Assembly: GCA_964035015.1 (NCBI GenBank)
Contig: OZ036005.1
Coordinates: 3,776,547 to 3,840,546, forward strand
DNA length: 64,000 nt
Source of the DNA: Corallium rubrum
Taxonomy: Eukaryota; Cnidaria; Anthozoa; Scleralcyonacea; Coralliidae
Reading direction: 5' to 3'
Made by a program: the position numbers and the translations under genes. Below, in pieces: positions 10,408 to 20,600 of the stretch (positions within the stretch are counted from its first letter, which is position 1; every line of letters begins with the position of its first letter). The notes under the pieces are model-generated. The model saw nothing but the letters and a program-made list of their open reading frames with translations, had not been told where the DNA came from and ran no database searches.

Positions 10408-10990
10408 TTAGCCCAGTATAAGGTTTGCAAAACATTTGCAGCAGGGAGGAATTTCTTTTTGCTTCTTTTCTTCAATCTGCCAGTTAAACCGAAATATTTT
10501 CCAACGCACAGCCATCATCTCTGTCTCCCTTTCATCAATCGAGCCATTCTTCACATACATAATAGGATTCTTTCCCGTAGCAAATATTGGAGTATCCTTA
10601 GAGAAACATATATCTTTCGCGTAATGTGTTTTCGGTGCCGGCAAATGAACTAACTGGCCCTCAAGAAGAAGCAATAGATCATGCCACGGAATGATTGCTT
10701 GTGACCACCGAAAATCATTTAAAAATAAACACTCGGCTTTCTCTGCGTCGACCCAAGCAAATGTGGTGGACGCTGGATTAGAAAAGGTAACGAATATTTT
10801 CGTCAGGGGGTTTAGCAGGAAGGTTTTACCACAATTCGCAGGACCGACAATCATGATATTGCGGTACTTTCCCCGTCCTTTTGTCAGTAACTCGATAACT
10901 GACTGTTGGAAAGAAGATAAAATTATGCCATTGTTGTGCAGAATTTCTTCGGCGCATCGAAGCCATTCGCCGCCACATCCTTCATTACAA
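10408..10990 (-). CDS. Rep-like protein, SF3 helicase part (unit 1)
   Basis: This minus-strand frame is open from about 10990, overlapping the end of the HUH frame, to 10408. It carries a Walker A motif (IVGPANCGKTFLLNP), a Walker-B-like segment (ECLFLNDFRW) and a motif-C-like segment (DTPIFATGKNP), the order expected for a superfamily 3 helicase of a rolling-circle replication protein. Upstream of the ATG at 10854 the frame is coding-like (CGGEWLRCAEEIL), so this is the C-terminal half of Rep rather than a separate gene. In unit 1 the frame runs on past NWQ for ~23 more residues. Unit 2 has one extra T here and stops earlier. It probably unwinds the nicked element DNA if expressed joined to the HUH part. 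Confidence 0.75.
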
Positions 10991-11914
10991 TTTAGCCGTC
11001 TTTGCTTCCATCAACAATTCCATCCTCGACTTTTGAGCACGACTGTACTTCTCTTTCGCGTTTTCCATTTCCCATGCCGTCTCCAATACTTCAGCCACAA
11101 CCTTCGCGCCGCGATTGACTACGAATTCTGCAATATCTGTCTTTCCTTCGTCCTTCTGCTCTTTTGCCAAAACCAGTAGCTCAGTTCTGCTTTTTATTCC
11201 TTTCTTTACAACAATATCTGACAATTCAAAAGCTGAAATGCGTTTGCGTTTTTTTCCTTTCTCAAATTTTCCTTCACGGCTGTTGCTACTGGAGGAAGCA
11301 GTAAGTTCGTCTTCTGAAGCTGTCTCATTCAGAGAGTCGGCGTTGTTCTGTGTTGCATTATCCATGTCTATGCTCTCTTTGGTTGCCTTCCTTGTGCGTT
11401 GTTTGTTGGCAAGAGAAGCCACCGTCGTTTTCGGTGAATTTGAATTCCACAGATCTGGATGACTTTGGCTTTCGATAACATCTTTGTCTTCCTTCGTGAC
11501 ATATCTCCACGCGCTGTAATAATTGTGATGAACTGCAGAGAAGTGAACTGATATGCCATCATTTTCCTCTAAGTATCGCTTGCTTGAAAGCCAGCGCTGA
11601 TTTCCATCAAATTTTAGCGCCATGTGATAGTGTTTTCCTCCTTCTCGGTGGTTTTCCTGACTACAACACCAGTGAAGAACATTTGCTGAAGCATAACTGG
11701 CGAATGACGCGAGAACAGCATTTGCAAAAGATCGCCGTGTAGGGAAACGATTCAAGTCGGCTTGGCTATAGGTTATCAAGTACACCTTGCGAAGACTTCT
11801 GCGATGCAGTTCGTCGTGTCCAGTGGGGTTTATCTGGCTATCGTTAATGACAATGTCCTCGTTCATATTCCTCAAACTCGCCCCATCACAATCAACTATC
11901 TGCCTTTCATTCAT
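10985..11914 (-). CDS. Rep-like protein, HUH endonuclease part (unit 1)
   Basis: 309 aa from ATG at 11914. Motif I is near residues 44-50 (VYLITYS). Motif II is the HUH pair HYH at residues 95-97 (GGKHYHMALKF). Motif III is YVTKED, with the probable catalytic Tyr at 138 and Lys at 141. These are the nicking/joining residues of rolling-circle Rep proteins such as those of CRESS-DNA viruses. The C-terminal ~110 residues are charged and helical-looking (Ser-rich, then a KGKKRKR nuclear-localisation-like patch). The stop lies where the helicase frame begins in the +1 frame. The same arrangement is in unit 2, so joining by frameshift, by splicing, or as two proteins are all possible. Convergent with the transposase. 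Confidence 0.8.
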   Translation of the reverse strand: MNERQIVDCDGASLRNMNEDIVINDSQINPTGHDELHRRSLRKVYLITYSQADLNRFPTRRSFANAVLASFASYASANVLHWCCSQENHREGGKHYHMALKFDGNQRWLSSKRYLEENDGISVHFSAVHHNYYSAWRYVTKEDKDVIESQSHPDLWNSNSPKTTVASLANKQRTRKATKESIDMDNATQNNADSLNETASEDELTASSSSNSREGKFEKGKKRKRISAFELSDIVVKKGIKSRTELLVLAKEQKDEGKTDIAEFVVNRGAKVVAEVLETAWEMENAKEKYSRAQKSRMELLMEAKTAKL

Positions 11915-12142
11915 GTCCTCAGCGACCTCCCTGCTATTTCACGCACGAATTGAAGTATACCGAAGGTGACAGATAGGGTAATATTAAATTAATACCCACA
12001 ATGCACCAGTGCTTTTTTCTATGATTAATACGTAATTTGCACATTAAAGTAACAGTACATATCCATAATATTTACTCCACCCTCCATATGTATGGCGTTT
12101 AGGGCACTGAAACATATTGTTCTGCCAGTCGCAGCCTACAGA
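11915..12142. other. Presumed Rep promoter region, unit 1
   Basis: The 228 bp between the Rep start and the middle palindromic unit are AT-rich with no further gene. The segment ends CAGCCTACAGA directly before the second terminal unit. The core begins TCTGAATCAG after each terminal unit, giving a small inverted CAGA/TCTG around the middle unit. Confidence 0.4.
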
Positions 12143-12392
12143 CAATCGTGGACAAAAGTTGTTGAGAAACATGATTTTCCAACATATTTCAAGTTTGATA
12201 TAAATTTGTACAAATCCAGCACCCATCCCCCCCCCCCCCCCCCTAAACAATGTTGGCAATGTTGGGCAGGCATATTAAGATAATTTTTACAACATTTTCA
12301 ACATTGAATCGGGGGGGAGGGGTGTGAAAACTCATTTATATTGATGAGTTATTGATTATCGTTGATTTTCTCAACAATTTTGTCCACGATTG
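12143..12392. repeat. Terminal palindromic unit 2 (internal, shared by both units)
   Basis: Nearly identical to 8541-8791 but flanked by CAGA and TCTG instead of TA, so it is a junction inside the element and not an independent insertion at TA. Confidence 0.8.
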
Positions 12393-12551
12393 TCTGAATC
12401 AGTAGACAATCAACTTTTAAGAATAAATAGGTGTAGAGGAAATTAGGGCACACGTCATTCTTATAAACTTATGACCTATTTAATTATCCATAAAAATTTA
12501 TGAATTTTTTAAATCAACTATCACACATTCCTAATTAATGACGTCATAAAC

Positions 12552-13650
12552 ATGGCGTTTTCGGGAATGATCAAACCTGAAGTTAGAGCTTATATAAAAT
12601 ATTTAAAGAAAATTGGGAAACCAAAAGCAAACGAGGTTGCAAACGAGTGCCATGTATCATTAGCAACTGTTTATCGCATATGGAATGAAAAATTTAATGA
12701 AAACAATGTGAAATGCAACAAAAAACGGAAGAAATCAGGCAGACCTGAAAAGCTGACATCACGAGAAAAGCGTTGTATCCTTCGGGAACTGAAAATGTTA
12801 AGAAAAGAAAATGCAAATTTCACGTCAAAAAAATTACTTATTAGATCTGGAGTAAATCCCAAAAAAGTTTCTTCAAGAACCGTACGACGACTGTTAAATA
12901 GAAACGGATATCGATACTTGCAGGCAAGAAAAAAAGGTCTTTTGAATGATGTGGATATCCGCCGAAGATTTCAATTTGCAAGAAGAATGAGAAAGAGAAT
13001 ACGCTGAAGACATTTGGACCAACCAAATCGCTTTTTTCCTCGACGGAGTAAGCTTTATTCACAAGACAAATCCCGCAGATGAAGCCAAAGCTCCTAGGGG
13101 ACGCATTTGGAGGAGAAAAGATGAGGGTCTAGCTAGAGGATGTACGGCAAAGGGTGCCCACGTGGGGACTGGGGGAAGAGTTGTAAAGATGATGGTAGCT
13201 GTTAGTCATGGAGCAGGAGTTGTGTTGTGCGAACAATACCAGAAGCTAGATGGACCGTACTTTCAAAGCCTTATTTACAGAAACTTTAAGCGTATGTTTG
13301 CTGAAGCAAAGAAAGGACGCTCTCGGCTCTGGGTACAAGATGGTGATCCAAGCCAGAATAGTGCTGCTGCTAGAGAAGCGATGAAATCGGTGCGTGCGAA
13401 ATTACTTTCCATCCCCCCACGGAGTCCAGACATCAATCCCATTGAGAACTTTTTCCACCTTGTCAAAAACCAACTCGCTGTTGATGCCCTCGCACAAAAT
13501 ATACAGAAGGAAAGTTTTGAGGAGTTCTCCTCCCGAGTGCAGTGTACCATTCTGAATTTCGACAAAGCAGTAATAAATAAAATTGTAGAAAGCATGGATA
13601 AACGAATGAGGATGATTATTAATTCGAAAGGAAACCGTATTAAATATTAG
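12552..13650 (+). CDS. Tc1/mariner (DD34E) transposase, unit 2, in two overlapping frames
   Basis: The predicted protein is the same as in unit 1: a helix-turn-helix frame at 12552-13007 and a catalytic frame from ~12991 to 13650. The same frame change lies before the first Asp, and the same DDE residues are present. The few nucleotide differences near the 3' end (for example AATTAATAAA versus AATAAATAAA) are silent in the transposase frame. The near-identity shows that the two units separated recently. Confidence 0.85.
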
Positions 13651-14070
13651 AGTTCGTATATATAAACACGCATACAGCGTATCGCATATCACTTCCGTAT
13701 CTAATTACACAACACACACACACACTTCTCGTGTCTGAGATGGATTGAATACAAAAATAAAGCTTATTGTATAAGTAAGGGAAAATCGGAGAAGAAGTCA
13801 CTGTTCTATGTCTTACAAACGAAAGTACATTTAGGAACTAAAAAAAATTTTGGAAGATGTAGTAATCGGAACGATTTAGAACGAGTAACCACGAGTAACC
13901 ACGTTCCACTAAAGATATTATTATTCATAATCTATATTATTTTCCGTTGGTGACTCGTGGTTACTCGTTATATTACTGGTCTATATATAAAATAATGTTC
14001 GAAATGTTAGCCCAGTATAAGGTTTGCAAAACATTTGCAGCAGGGAGGAATTTCTTTTTGCTTCTTTTCT
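13651..14070. other. Convergent intergenic region of unit 2, with candidate Rep origin at 13880-13969
   Basis: Same content as 10050-10407, with a slightly shorter (CA)n tract. The iteron-like stem-loop with the TATTATTAT loop motif is fully conserved at 13880-13969. Confidence 0.4.
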
Positions 14071-14590
14071 TCAATCTTGCCAGTTAAACCGAAATATTTT
14101 CCAACGCACAGCCATCATCTCTGTCTCCCTTTCATCAATCGAGCCATTCTTCACATACATAATAGGATTCTTTCCCGTAGCAAATATTGGAGTATCCTTA
14201 GAGAAACATATATCTTTCGCGTAATGTGTTTTCGGTGCCGGCAAATGAACTAACTGGCCCTCAAGAAGAAGCAATAGATCATGCCACGGAATGATTGCTT
14301 GTGACCACGGAAAATCATTTAAAAATAAACACTCGGCTTTCTCTGCGTCGACCCAAGCAAATGTGGTGGACGCTGGATTAGAAAAGGTAACGAATATTTT
14401 CGTCAGGGGGTTTAGCAGGAAGGTTTTACCACAATTCGCAGGACCGACAATCATGATATTGCGGTACTTTCCCCGTCCTTTTGTCAGTAACTCGATAACT
14501 GACTGTTGGAAAGAAGATAAAATTATGCCATTGTTGTGCAGAATTTCTTCGGCGCATCGAAGCCATTCGCCGCCACATCCTTCATTACAA
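14071..14590 (-). CDS. Rep-like protein, SF3 helicase part (unit 2)
   Basis: Equivalent to the unit 1 helicase frame, with intact Walker A (GPANCGKT) and motif-C-like segments. Two differences matter. The residue after the Walker-B-like LNDF is Pro instead of Arg. One extra T near 14078 shifts the end, so the frame stops at NWQD. Confidence 0.7.
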
Positions 14591-15514
14591 TTTAGCCGTC
14601 TTTGCTTCCATCAACAATTCCATCCTCGACTTTTGAGCACGACTGTACTTCTCTTTCGCGTTTTCCATTTCCCATGCCGTCTCCAATACTTCAGCCACAA
14701 CCTTCGCGCCGCGATTGACTATGAATTCTGCAATATCTGTCTTTCCTTCGTCCTTCTGCTCTTTTGCCAAAACCAGTAGCTCAGTTCTGCTTTTTATTCC
14801 TTTCTTTACAACAATATCTGACAATTCAAAAGCTGAAATGCGTTTGCGTTTTTTTCCTTTCTCAAATTTTCCTTCACGGCTGTTGCTACTGGAGGAAGCA
14901 GTAAGTTCGTCTTCTGAAGCTGTCTCATTCAGAGAGTCGGCGTTGTTCTGTGTTGCATTATCCATGTCTATGCTCTCTTTGGTTGCCTTCCTTGCGCGTT
15001 GTTTGTTGGCAAGAGAAGCCACCGTCGTTTTCGGTGAATTTGAATTCCACAGATCTGGATGACTTTGGCTTTCGATAACATCTTTGTCTTCCTTCGTGAC
15101 ATATCTCCACGCGCTGTAATAATTGTGATGAACTGCAGAGAAGTGAACTGATATGCCATCATTTTCCTCTAAGTATCGCTTGCTTGAAAGCCAGCGCTGA
15201 TTTCCATCAAATTTTAGCGCCATGTGATAGCGTTTTCCTCCTTCTCGGTGGTTTTCCTGACTACAACACCAGTGAAGAACATTTGCTGAAGCATAACTGG
15301 CGAATGACGCGAGAACAGCATTCGCAAAAGATCGCCGTGTAGGGAAACGATTCAAGTCGGCTTGGCTATAGGTTATCAAGTACACCTTGCGAAGACTTCT
15401 GCGATGCAGTTCGTCGTGTCCAGTGGGGTTTATCTGGCTATCGTTAATGACAATGTCCTCGTTCATATTCCTCAAACTCGCCCCATCACAATCAACTATC
15501 TGCCTTTCATTCAT
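14585..15514 (-). CDS. Rep-like protein, HUH endonuclease part (unit 2)
   Basis: 309 aa, differing from unit 1 at about four residues: Arg instead of His just before the HYH motif (GGKRYHMAL), so the first His of HUH is lost here; Ala for Thr in the NKQRARK segment; and Ile for Val in EFIVNRG. The loss of the first HUH histidine predicts that the unit 2 Rep cannot coordinate metal normally, while unit 1 keeps HYH. Motif III is unchanged. Confidence 0.75.
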   Translation of the reverse strand: MNERQIVDCDGASLRNMNEDIVINDSQINPTGHDELHRRSLRKVYLITYSQADLNRFPTRRSFANAVLASFASYASANVLHWCCSQENHREGGKRYHMALKFDGNQRWLSSKRYLEENDGISVHFSAVHHNYYSAWRYVTKEDKDVIESQSHPDLWNSNSPKTTVASLANKQRARKATKESIDMDNATQNNADSLNETASEDELTASSSSNSREGKFEKGKKRKRISAFELSDIVVKKGIKSRTELLVLAKEQKDEGKTDIAEFIVNRGAKVVAEVLETAWEMENAKEKYSRAQKSRMELLMEAKTAKL

Positions 15515-15742
15515 GTCCTCAGCGACCTCCCTGCTATTTCACGCACGAATTGAAGTATACCGAAGGTGACAGATAGGGTAATATTAAATTAATACCCACA
15601 ATGCACCAGTGCTTTTTTCTATGATTAATACGTAATTTGCACATTAAAGTAACAGTACATATCCATAATATTTACTCCACCCTCCATATGTATGACGTTT
15701 AGGGCACTGAAACATATTGTTCTGCCAGTCGCAGCCTACAGA

Positions 15743-15983
15743 CAATCGTGGACAAAAGTTGTTGAGAAACATGATTTTCCAACATATTTCAAGTTTGATA
15801 TAAACTTGTACAAATCCAGCACCCCTCCCCCCCCTAAACAATGTTGGCAATGTTGGGCAGGCATATTAAGATAATTTTTACAACATTTTCAACATTGAAT
15901 CGGGGGGGAGGGGTGTGAAAACTCATTTATATTGATGAGTTATTGATTATCGTTGATTTTCTCAACAATTTTGTCCACGATTG
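15743..15983. repeat. Terminal palindromic unit 3 (right end of the Tc1-Rep element)
   Basis: The third copy of the hairpin unit, shorter by a contracted C-run. It ends CCACGATTG|TA and defines the right boundary of the insertion. Confidence 0.8.
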
Positions 15984-15985
15984 TA

Positions 15986-16220
15986 GCTCGCTTTATGTGA
16001 ACAGCGGAACGGCCCCTATCTATAATTCACACATCTATATAGAATAGAATAGAATAATTTATTTAATCACGTTTCGCCTATGAGCTATTAAAGCTCGTTC
16101 AAAATACGACCGTGAGAATTACATTACATTACCTTACATTACCTTACATTACATTACATTACATTACATTACATTACATTACATTACATTACATTACATT
16201 ACATTACATTACATAAATAT
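15986..16220. repeat. Retroelement-like tail and (ATTAC)n microsatellite
   Basis: AATAGAATAGAATAG is followed by AATTTATTTAATCACGTTTCGC, then a (ATTAC)n tract at ~16110-16213. This looks like the 3' end of a LINE on the minus strand with a simple-repeat tail. The tract also marks the left edge of the 22-kb tandem duplication, since copy B starts in a short version of it at 39039. Confidence 0.5.
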
Positions 16221-16493
16221 TTAAAAAAAATCAAAAATATATATAGTATATATATAGTATAATATAGTATAATATAATAGTATAGTATAGTATAATATAG
16301 TATAATATAGTATATAGTATATATATATAGTATAATTGTTTGGGTTTATCAATAATCTAGGATATATGATGTTGAAACTAAGAAAATCGAACAGAATGTT
16401 TATGCAAATCAGGATGTTATATATAAATACGTTTTGTGGAAACACCACGTAAAATATTTCTTTGCTAAGCTTTTGGCCAGTGACTCAGGCCTT

Positions 16494-16798
16494 TACCCTG
16501 CGAGTCAGAGCCCCTTTCCGACCTACGCAGGCTTCGGGGGAAAGTGGGCTCTGCCAACAAACTCGATATTTCTTTTTGAGCATGCGTGAATGGTTGCCAA
16601 GATACTATTTTGGGCCCAGGCTATAACGCGTTACTTGCTATAATCCTACTAACGCGTGTTCATAAACTAGAACTTGTTTGACCAGTTTAAAACCTGACTG
16701 ACTCGCCCCAAACTTGGGGCGAAGATCGAGTTTGTTGGCAGAGCCCACTTTCCCCCAAAGCCTGCGTAGTTCGGAAAGGGGCTCTGACTCGCAGGGTA
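16494..16798. mobile_element. 305-bp MITE with 9-bp target duplication TCAGGCCTT
   Basis: It begins TACCCTGCGAGTCAGAGCCC and ends in the reverse complement. The inverted arms extend ~80 bp (CCGACCTACGCAGG, AAAGTGGGCTCTGCCAACAA). TCAGGCCTT flanks both ends, and the uninterrupted target (CTCAGGCCTTCATCAGAGC) is visible at ~41302-41318. A 9-bp duplication suggests Mutator-type mobilisation. Copy B has it too (39396-39699), so it inserted before the duplication. Confidence 0.8.
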
Positions 16799-16942
16799 TC
16801 AGGCCTTCATCAGAGCAATGAGAACATTCTTGATTTTGTTTTCTAATTAATAAAATTAACGTGATACGCCATTGTATTCTTACGTGATTTAATTGATCAG
16901 TTGCTTAGTTTATAAACAACGTGAGCCAACAACTTGTTGTCA

Positions 16943-16986
16943 TTGCTCTGATGAAGGCCTGAGTCAACAGGCCGAAAGCTTAGCAA
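16943..16986 (+). ncRNA. Hammerhead ribozyme motif
   Basis: Stem I TTGCT/AGCAA brackets the core CTGATGA, a 6-bp stem II (GGCCTG/CAGGCC) and CGAAA, then a minimal palindromic stem III (AGCT) before the cleavage-site position. All conserved core bases are present. The very short stem III is typical of Penelope-type hammerheads, which may act as dimers. Confidence 0.65.
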
Positions 16987-17175
16987 AGAAATATTTTACG
17001 TGGTGTTTCCACAAAACTTATTTATATTACTTTATCGCCATGAAAACTTTCAAAGGATATTATATTTTTAAAATTTTTTATGAATTATTAATTTTTAGAA
17101 TTAACTCCAATTTGTATACTATAGCTTCTAGACGATGGTCCCTAAGAACGAAAGCTCACTTATTTTACTCGGCTT

Positions 17176-17609
17176 TTATATTGGCGCGTATTTGACCCTT
17201 ACGCCACCTGGCAGATTGTGGTTGCTTAGCAGCTCCATAGCTGTGACGTTTGTTCCAGGCATGGTGGCGTTTTGGGTATTGAAAACGTCATGAAAGCGAT
17301 GTCTGGTGCTCTTAGCTTGCCACTCTTCCCAGATCTTATCAATGAACGAGTGATGGGGTAGAAATTCTGGTGCGGCAGCGTTATTCAGCTCTGATAGCAT
17401 CGTACCCCCAATGGCAATGTAAATCATGTTGTTCAAGTTGAAGCGCATCATGAAAGTAAAGTCGTCGAATTGTGAGAGATTCTTGGCTAAGACTTTATCC
17501 ACTGCGGAATCATCTGGTACGGTTCCTGGATTTTGATTAAAGTCTCTTCGCAGACAGCCTCCCCCAGCGCTTTTTATCAGTGTCCAGTTGTTGGCAATAC
17601 TGAACAGAC
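17176..17609 (-). CDS. Tyrosinase-like copy A, exon 6 (CuB-like region and C-terminus)
   Basis: The acceptor TTTTCGGACAG|GT continues codon phase 1 from exon 5. The exon encodes 143 residues, including [11 protein letters not shown], the altered LNNMIY where tyrosinases normally have a His-x3-His pair, [25 protein letters not shown] and the terminal VRVKYAPI. It is almost identical to 40543-40110 in copy B. Confidence 0.85.
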
Positions 17610-20600
17610 CTGTCCGAAAACAATGTAGAAATTAGTGTAAGCAGAAGTGTTTTTACCGTGTTTGGGTGTCAAAATAGGAAAGGAAAGGACCCACGGGCCA
17701 ATCATCCTTACTTGCAGCCAGTGACTGAAATGCGTAGGACGCAGATCAACGTGGTTGAGTCGAAGGCACATGAAAGGCACTTCAGACAGCCGTCATACGA
17801 CACAACATTCTCGGTGTTGATTATGTAGTATTTCTCAAAGTCATTAATAATTCATGAGCTAATAGATATCCAAACACCGAGACGTTTGTTGAAAACTGAG
17901 GCGAAGTCGAGGTTTTTGACGGAACGTCGAGATGTTTGGATACACTCTCCGAGTGTATGATATAGCTCCTTAAACAAATCAGTATTTTAAGAAAAATCGG
18001 GGTGAAAGTTTGCTTAATTATGTAATTTCTTCCCCCAATATCCAAACCTCCTGCACGTTTCATCATGAATTATTAATGATTTGAGGTGAGCAGGTAAAAC
18101 ATTGCCTTCAACTGAACCCCACATTTCTTTATTTAACGTAATTCCTCAGTAATTCTTCCAGAATGAATAGTTGCTGAAACTCCCCAGTATTGAAGTTTAT
18201 GATATGTTCACAGTAAAATAACCAAAAAAAAATAAATTGGGGTCACCGAACTCGTGCTAGTAAACCATGATGTCTTCCCAATTTGTAGCTACTTTGGCTA
18301 ACTTTTGATTTCGTCTTGTTATCTTGAAAAATCCTTCATAAAAGCACTTAGTTTATACTGACTGGAAAAATATTTGATATATAGATGCACTTATATATGA
18401 ACTATTTAGTAGCAAATAACAATTGACAAACATTTTGCGATAGAATGTCAGTAGTAATACCCCCCCCCCCAAATGGCAACCAAAGGGATGCCGCCTCATT
18501 AAATATTCAACTTATTATTTATTCATTTTATAGCGTCGCGTTACGTCACTAAGTTCTAACCCTAGTCCCGGCACCCCCGTACCCCCGCTTTTAGCCAACC
18601 CCCCCGGGATTTTGACTACGTCATTCATTCTCATGCTCCTTCAGGACCCCCTAGCCCTAACTTTCCCCCAACCCCCTAACCCTAGCTTTCATTCAACCCC
18701 CCGTGCGATTTATTATTTATTCATTCTCATGCTCCTTTGGGACCCCTCTAACCCTAACCTTGGACTCCCTATGAGCCGCTCAGGCAAATGCTAGAGTTGA
18801 TTCTGTTATAAGTACTTTAGAACCTAAATATTCAGACAAAACCAGCACAGAATTATTGCTAAGCCATCGTTTATAAAAACAAGTGAAGAAACCGTAGGAA
18901 GAAGCTTAGTTTGTCAGTTTGGGAAACCATGAGAAAAACGTACAACACGAACTTAGAAAGTTTTGTGAATATTGACCAAATACCCTACTTTGAAACATTG
19001 CAGAGCTTGGTTAAATAATTCGTTGCTATGGTTTGGTATGCTATAAGATTCTCGCACGTGCAGAACACAAAAAGGGAAAAGCTATTAAAACCTCATCACG
19101 GGTCATTAGTGGTACAACTCGCTTGTATTTGCATATACTGTAGAATATGTAATTATTTGTGGGGTTGTGAATCGAAGGGATAATAAGGGATATGAAGGCG
19201 TTTTAATGCGTAGGCATGTTTAGGCCAAAAAGTCATTAGCGCGTACTTTGCATAAGACAGAATTCACAACAATCAGTTTAAAATATTTATTTACACAGAA
19301 AACTCTTGATTATTTAGTGATCTATCGGTAACACTAGCATATGGGCATACAGTACATCTTATAATCCGAAGGCATGGATCATGAGTCTTGAATTCTGTAC
19401 CACAAACATTACATATCAGATTTCGAATAACGCATTTGTTAAAATATTTCCACAAACACTTAGGACACTCAATTACATGTGTAAAATTAACAGGATTCTG
19501 ACAACGTTCGCAATCAACAGGTTTGTCAATTATAGAATTTTCTGATTCTATTTCGGTGTAATCTTTATCGTGTTCGGAATCTTCTTTGGAGGAAGTTTCT
19601 TCGTTTTCGCTCTCTGATTCTGTTTCTTCTTCTTCTGCCTGCGTCAACATTGTCAGCACTCGAACATTTTCGATAAGGTTTTTGTCAATGTTAATGTCGG
19701 CGAGTCCTCTTACAAATACATTTAGACCAGCTGGTTCGGGAATTCCTGAGACGTAAGGTGATACGCAGTATTCTACCAATTCGGCTATTTTTGTGTTTGG
19801 TATAGTTCTTCCTTGATACACAATTTCTCCTTTGGGATTCCATGTTAAGTTGACATAGGATGCGTGTAAACTATTCAGCAAAGAAGACGCTGTCGCTTCA
19901 TCCACTCCGTAGTCAAAGTGTGACAGTATTTCTTTAACACGAAAATCATCATGTAATCTTTCCCCATCGTGTTCAGGGTTCGAATGAGGGTCTTTATAAA
20001 ATATCGTCCTTTTATATTAGTTCTGCGAGTCCTTCTAAAACAGGACCAAGTAAGACATCAAGAAATCCTGCACCTTTTTGAATCAGTATCTCCTTTTTTC
20101 TCATAAAACTACTTCGGGGACTAGCCAAAGTTGATATGTCGTCGCTATAAGGCTTAACGTCTTCAAGCAAAGCAGGTGAAATTGATATTGCATTGACCAA
20201 AAGCTCAACATACAATCACAAATGCATCTAATTTGCTCGGGGCTTGCAGTCTCTAACAGAGCTCGCTGTTGAATAGGTTCACTTGTACATAAAAGTTCAA
20301 GAAACGGTTTGTGCTTTTTGATCAACATCTCTATTTGACAGTCAGTGTCTAAATGAGGAAAACGCTACCAAAACACACATTTTAAGAGGAGGAGGAGAAA
20401 GAGGAGGAGGAGAAAGAGGAGGAGGAGGAGAAAGAGGAAGAGAAAGAGGAGGAGGAGGAGGAGGAGGAGGAGAAAGAGGAGGAGAAGGAGGAGGAGAAAG
20501 AGGAGGAGGAGGAGGAGGAGGAGAAAGAGGAGGAGGAGGAGGAGAAAGAGGAGGAGGAAGAGGAGGAGAAAGAGGAGGAGGAGGAGAAAGGAGGAGAAGG

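Larger units (their letters stand above)
8541..15983. mobile_element. Composite Tc1/mariner-Rep element, head-to-tail dimer, TA target duplication
   Basis: The element starts TA|CAATCGTGGACAAAA and ends TTTTGTCCACGATTG|TA. The flanks reconstruct a single palindromic target CGAGC-TA-GCTCG, so insertion at TA with TA duplication is directly visible. Inside are two ~3.6-kb units in the same orientation, differing at only about ten positions I could spot. Each unit has a Tc1/mariner transposase (+) and a convergent HUH/SF3 Rep-like gene (-). The ~250-bp palindromic terminal unit occurs three times: left end, middle and right end. The middle copy serves both units and lacks flanking TA. A tandem array sharing one terminus is what rolling-circle or concatemeric replication would leave, but unequal crossing-over between terminal units could also produce it. 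Confidence 0.85.
16390..17060. mobile_element. Palindromic Penelope-LTR-like element with hammerhead motifs, interrupted by a MITE
   Basis: The left arm (GTTTTGTGGAAACACCACGT, TTTGCTAAGC) mirrors the right arm (GCTTAGCAAAG, ACGTGGTGTTTCCACAAAAC). The left-arm hammerhead is split by the MITE at 16494-16798. The right-arm hammerhead (16943-16986) is intact. A compact uninterrupted family member sits at ~41216-41512. Penelope-like retroelements are known to carry hammerhead ribozymes in their terminal repeats. Confidence 0.55.

Noticed and set aside
18600..18770. Telomere-like CCCTAA motifs in the TIR of the virus-like element
   Set aside because: Only scattered TAACCCTA occurrences in a C-rich TIR, not a tandem telomeric array.
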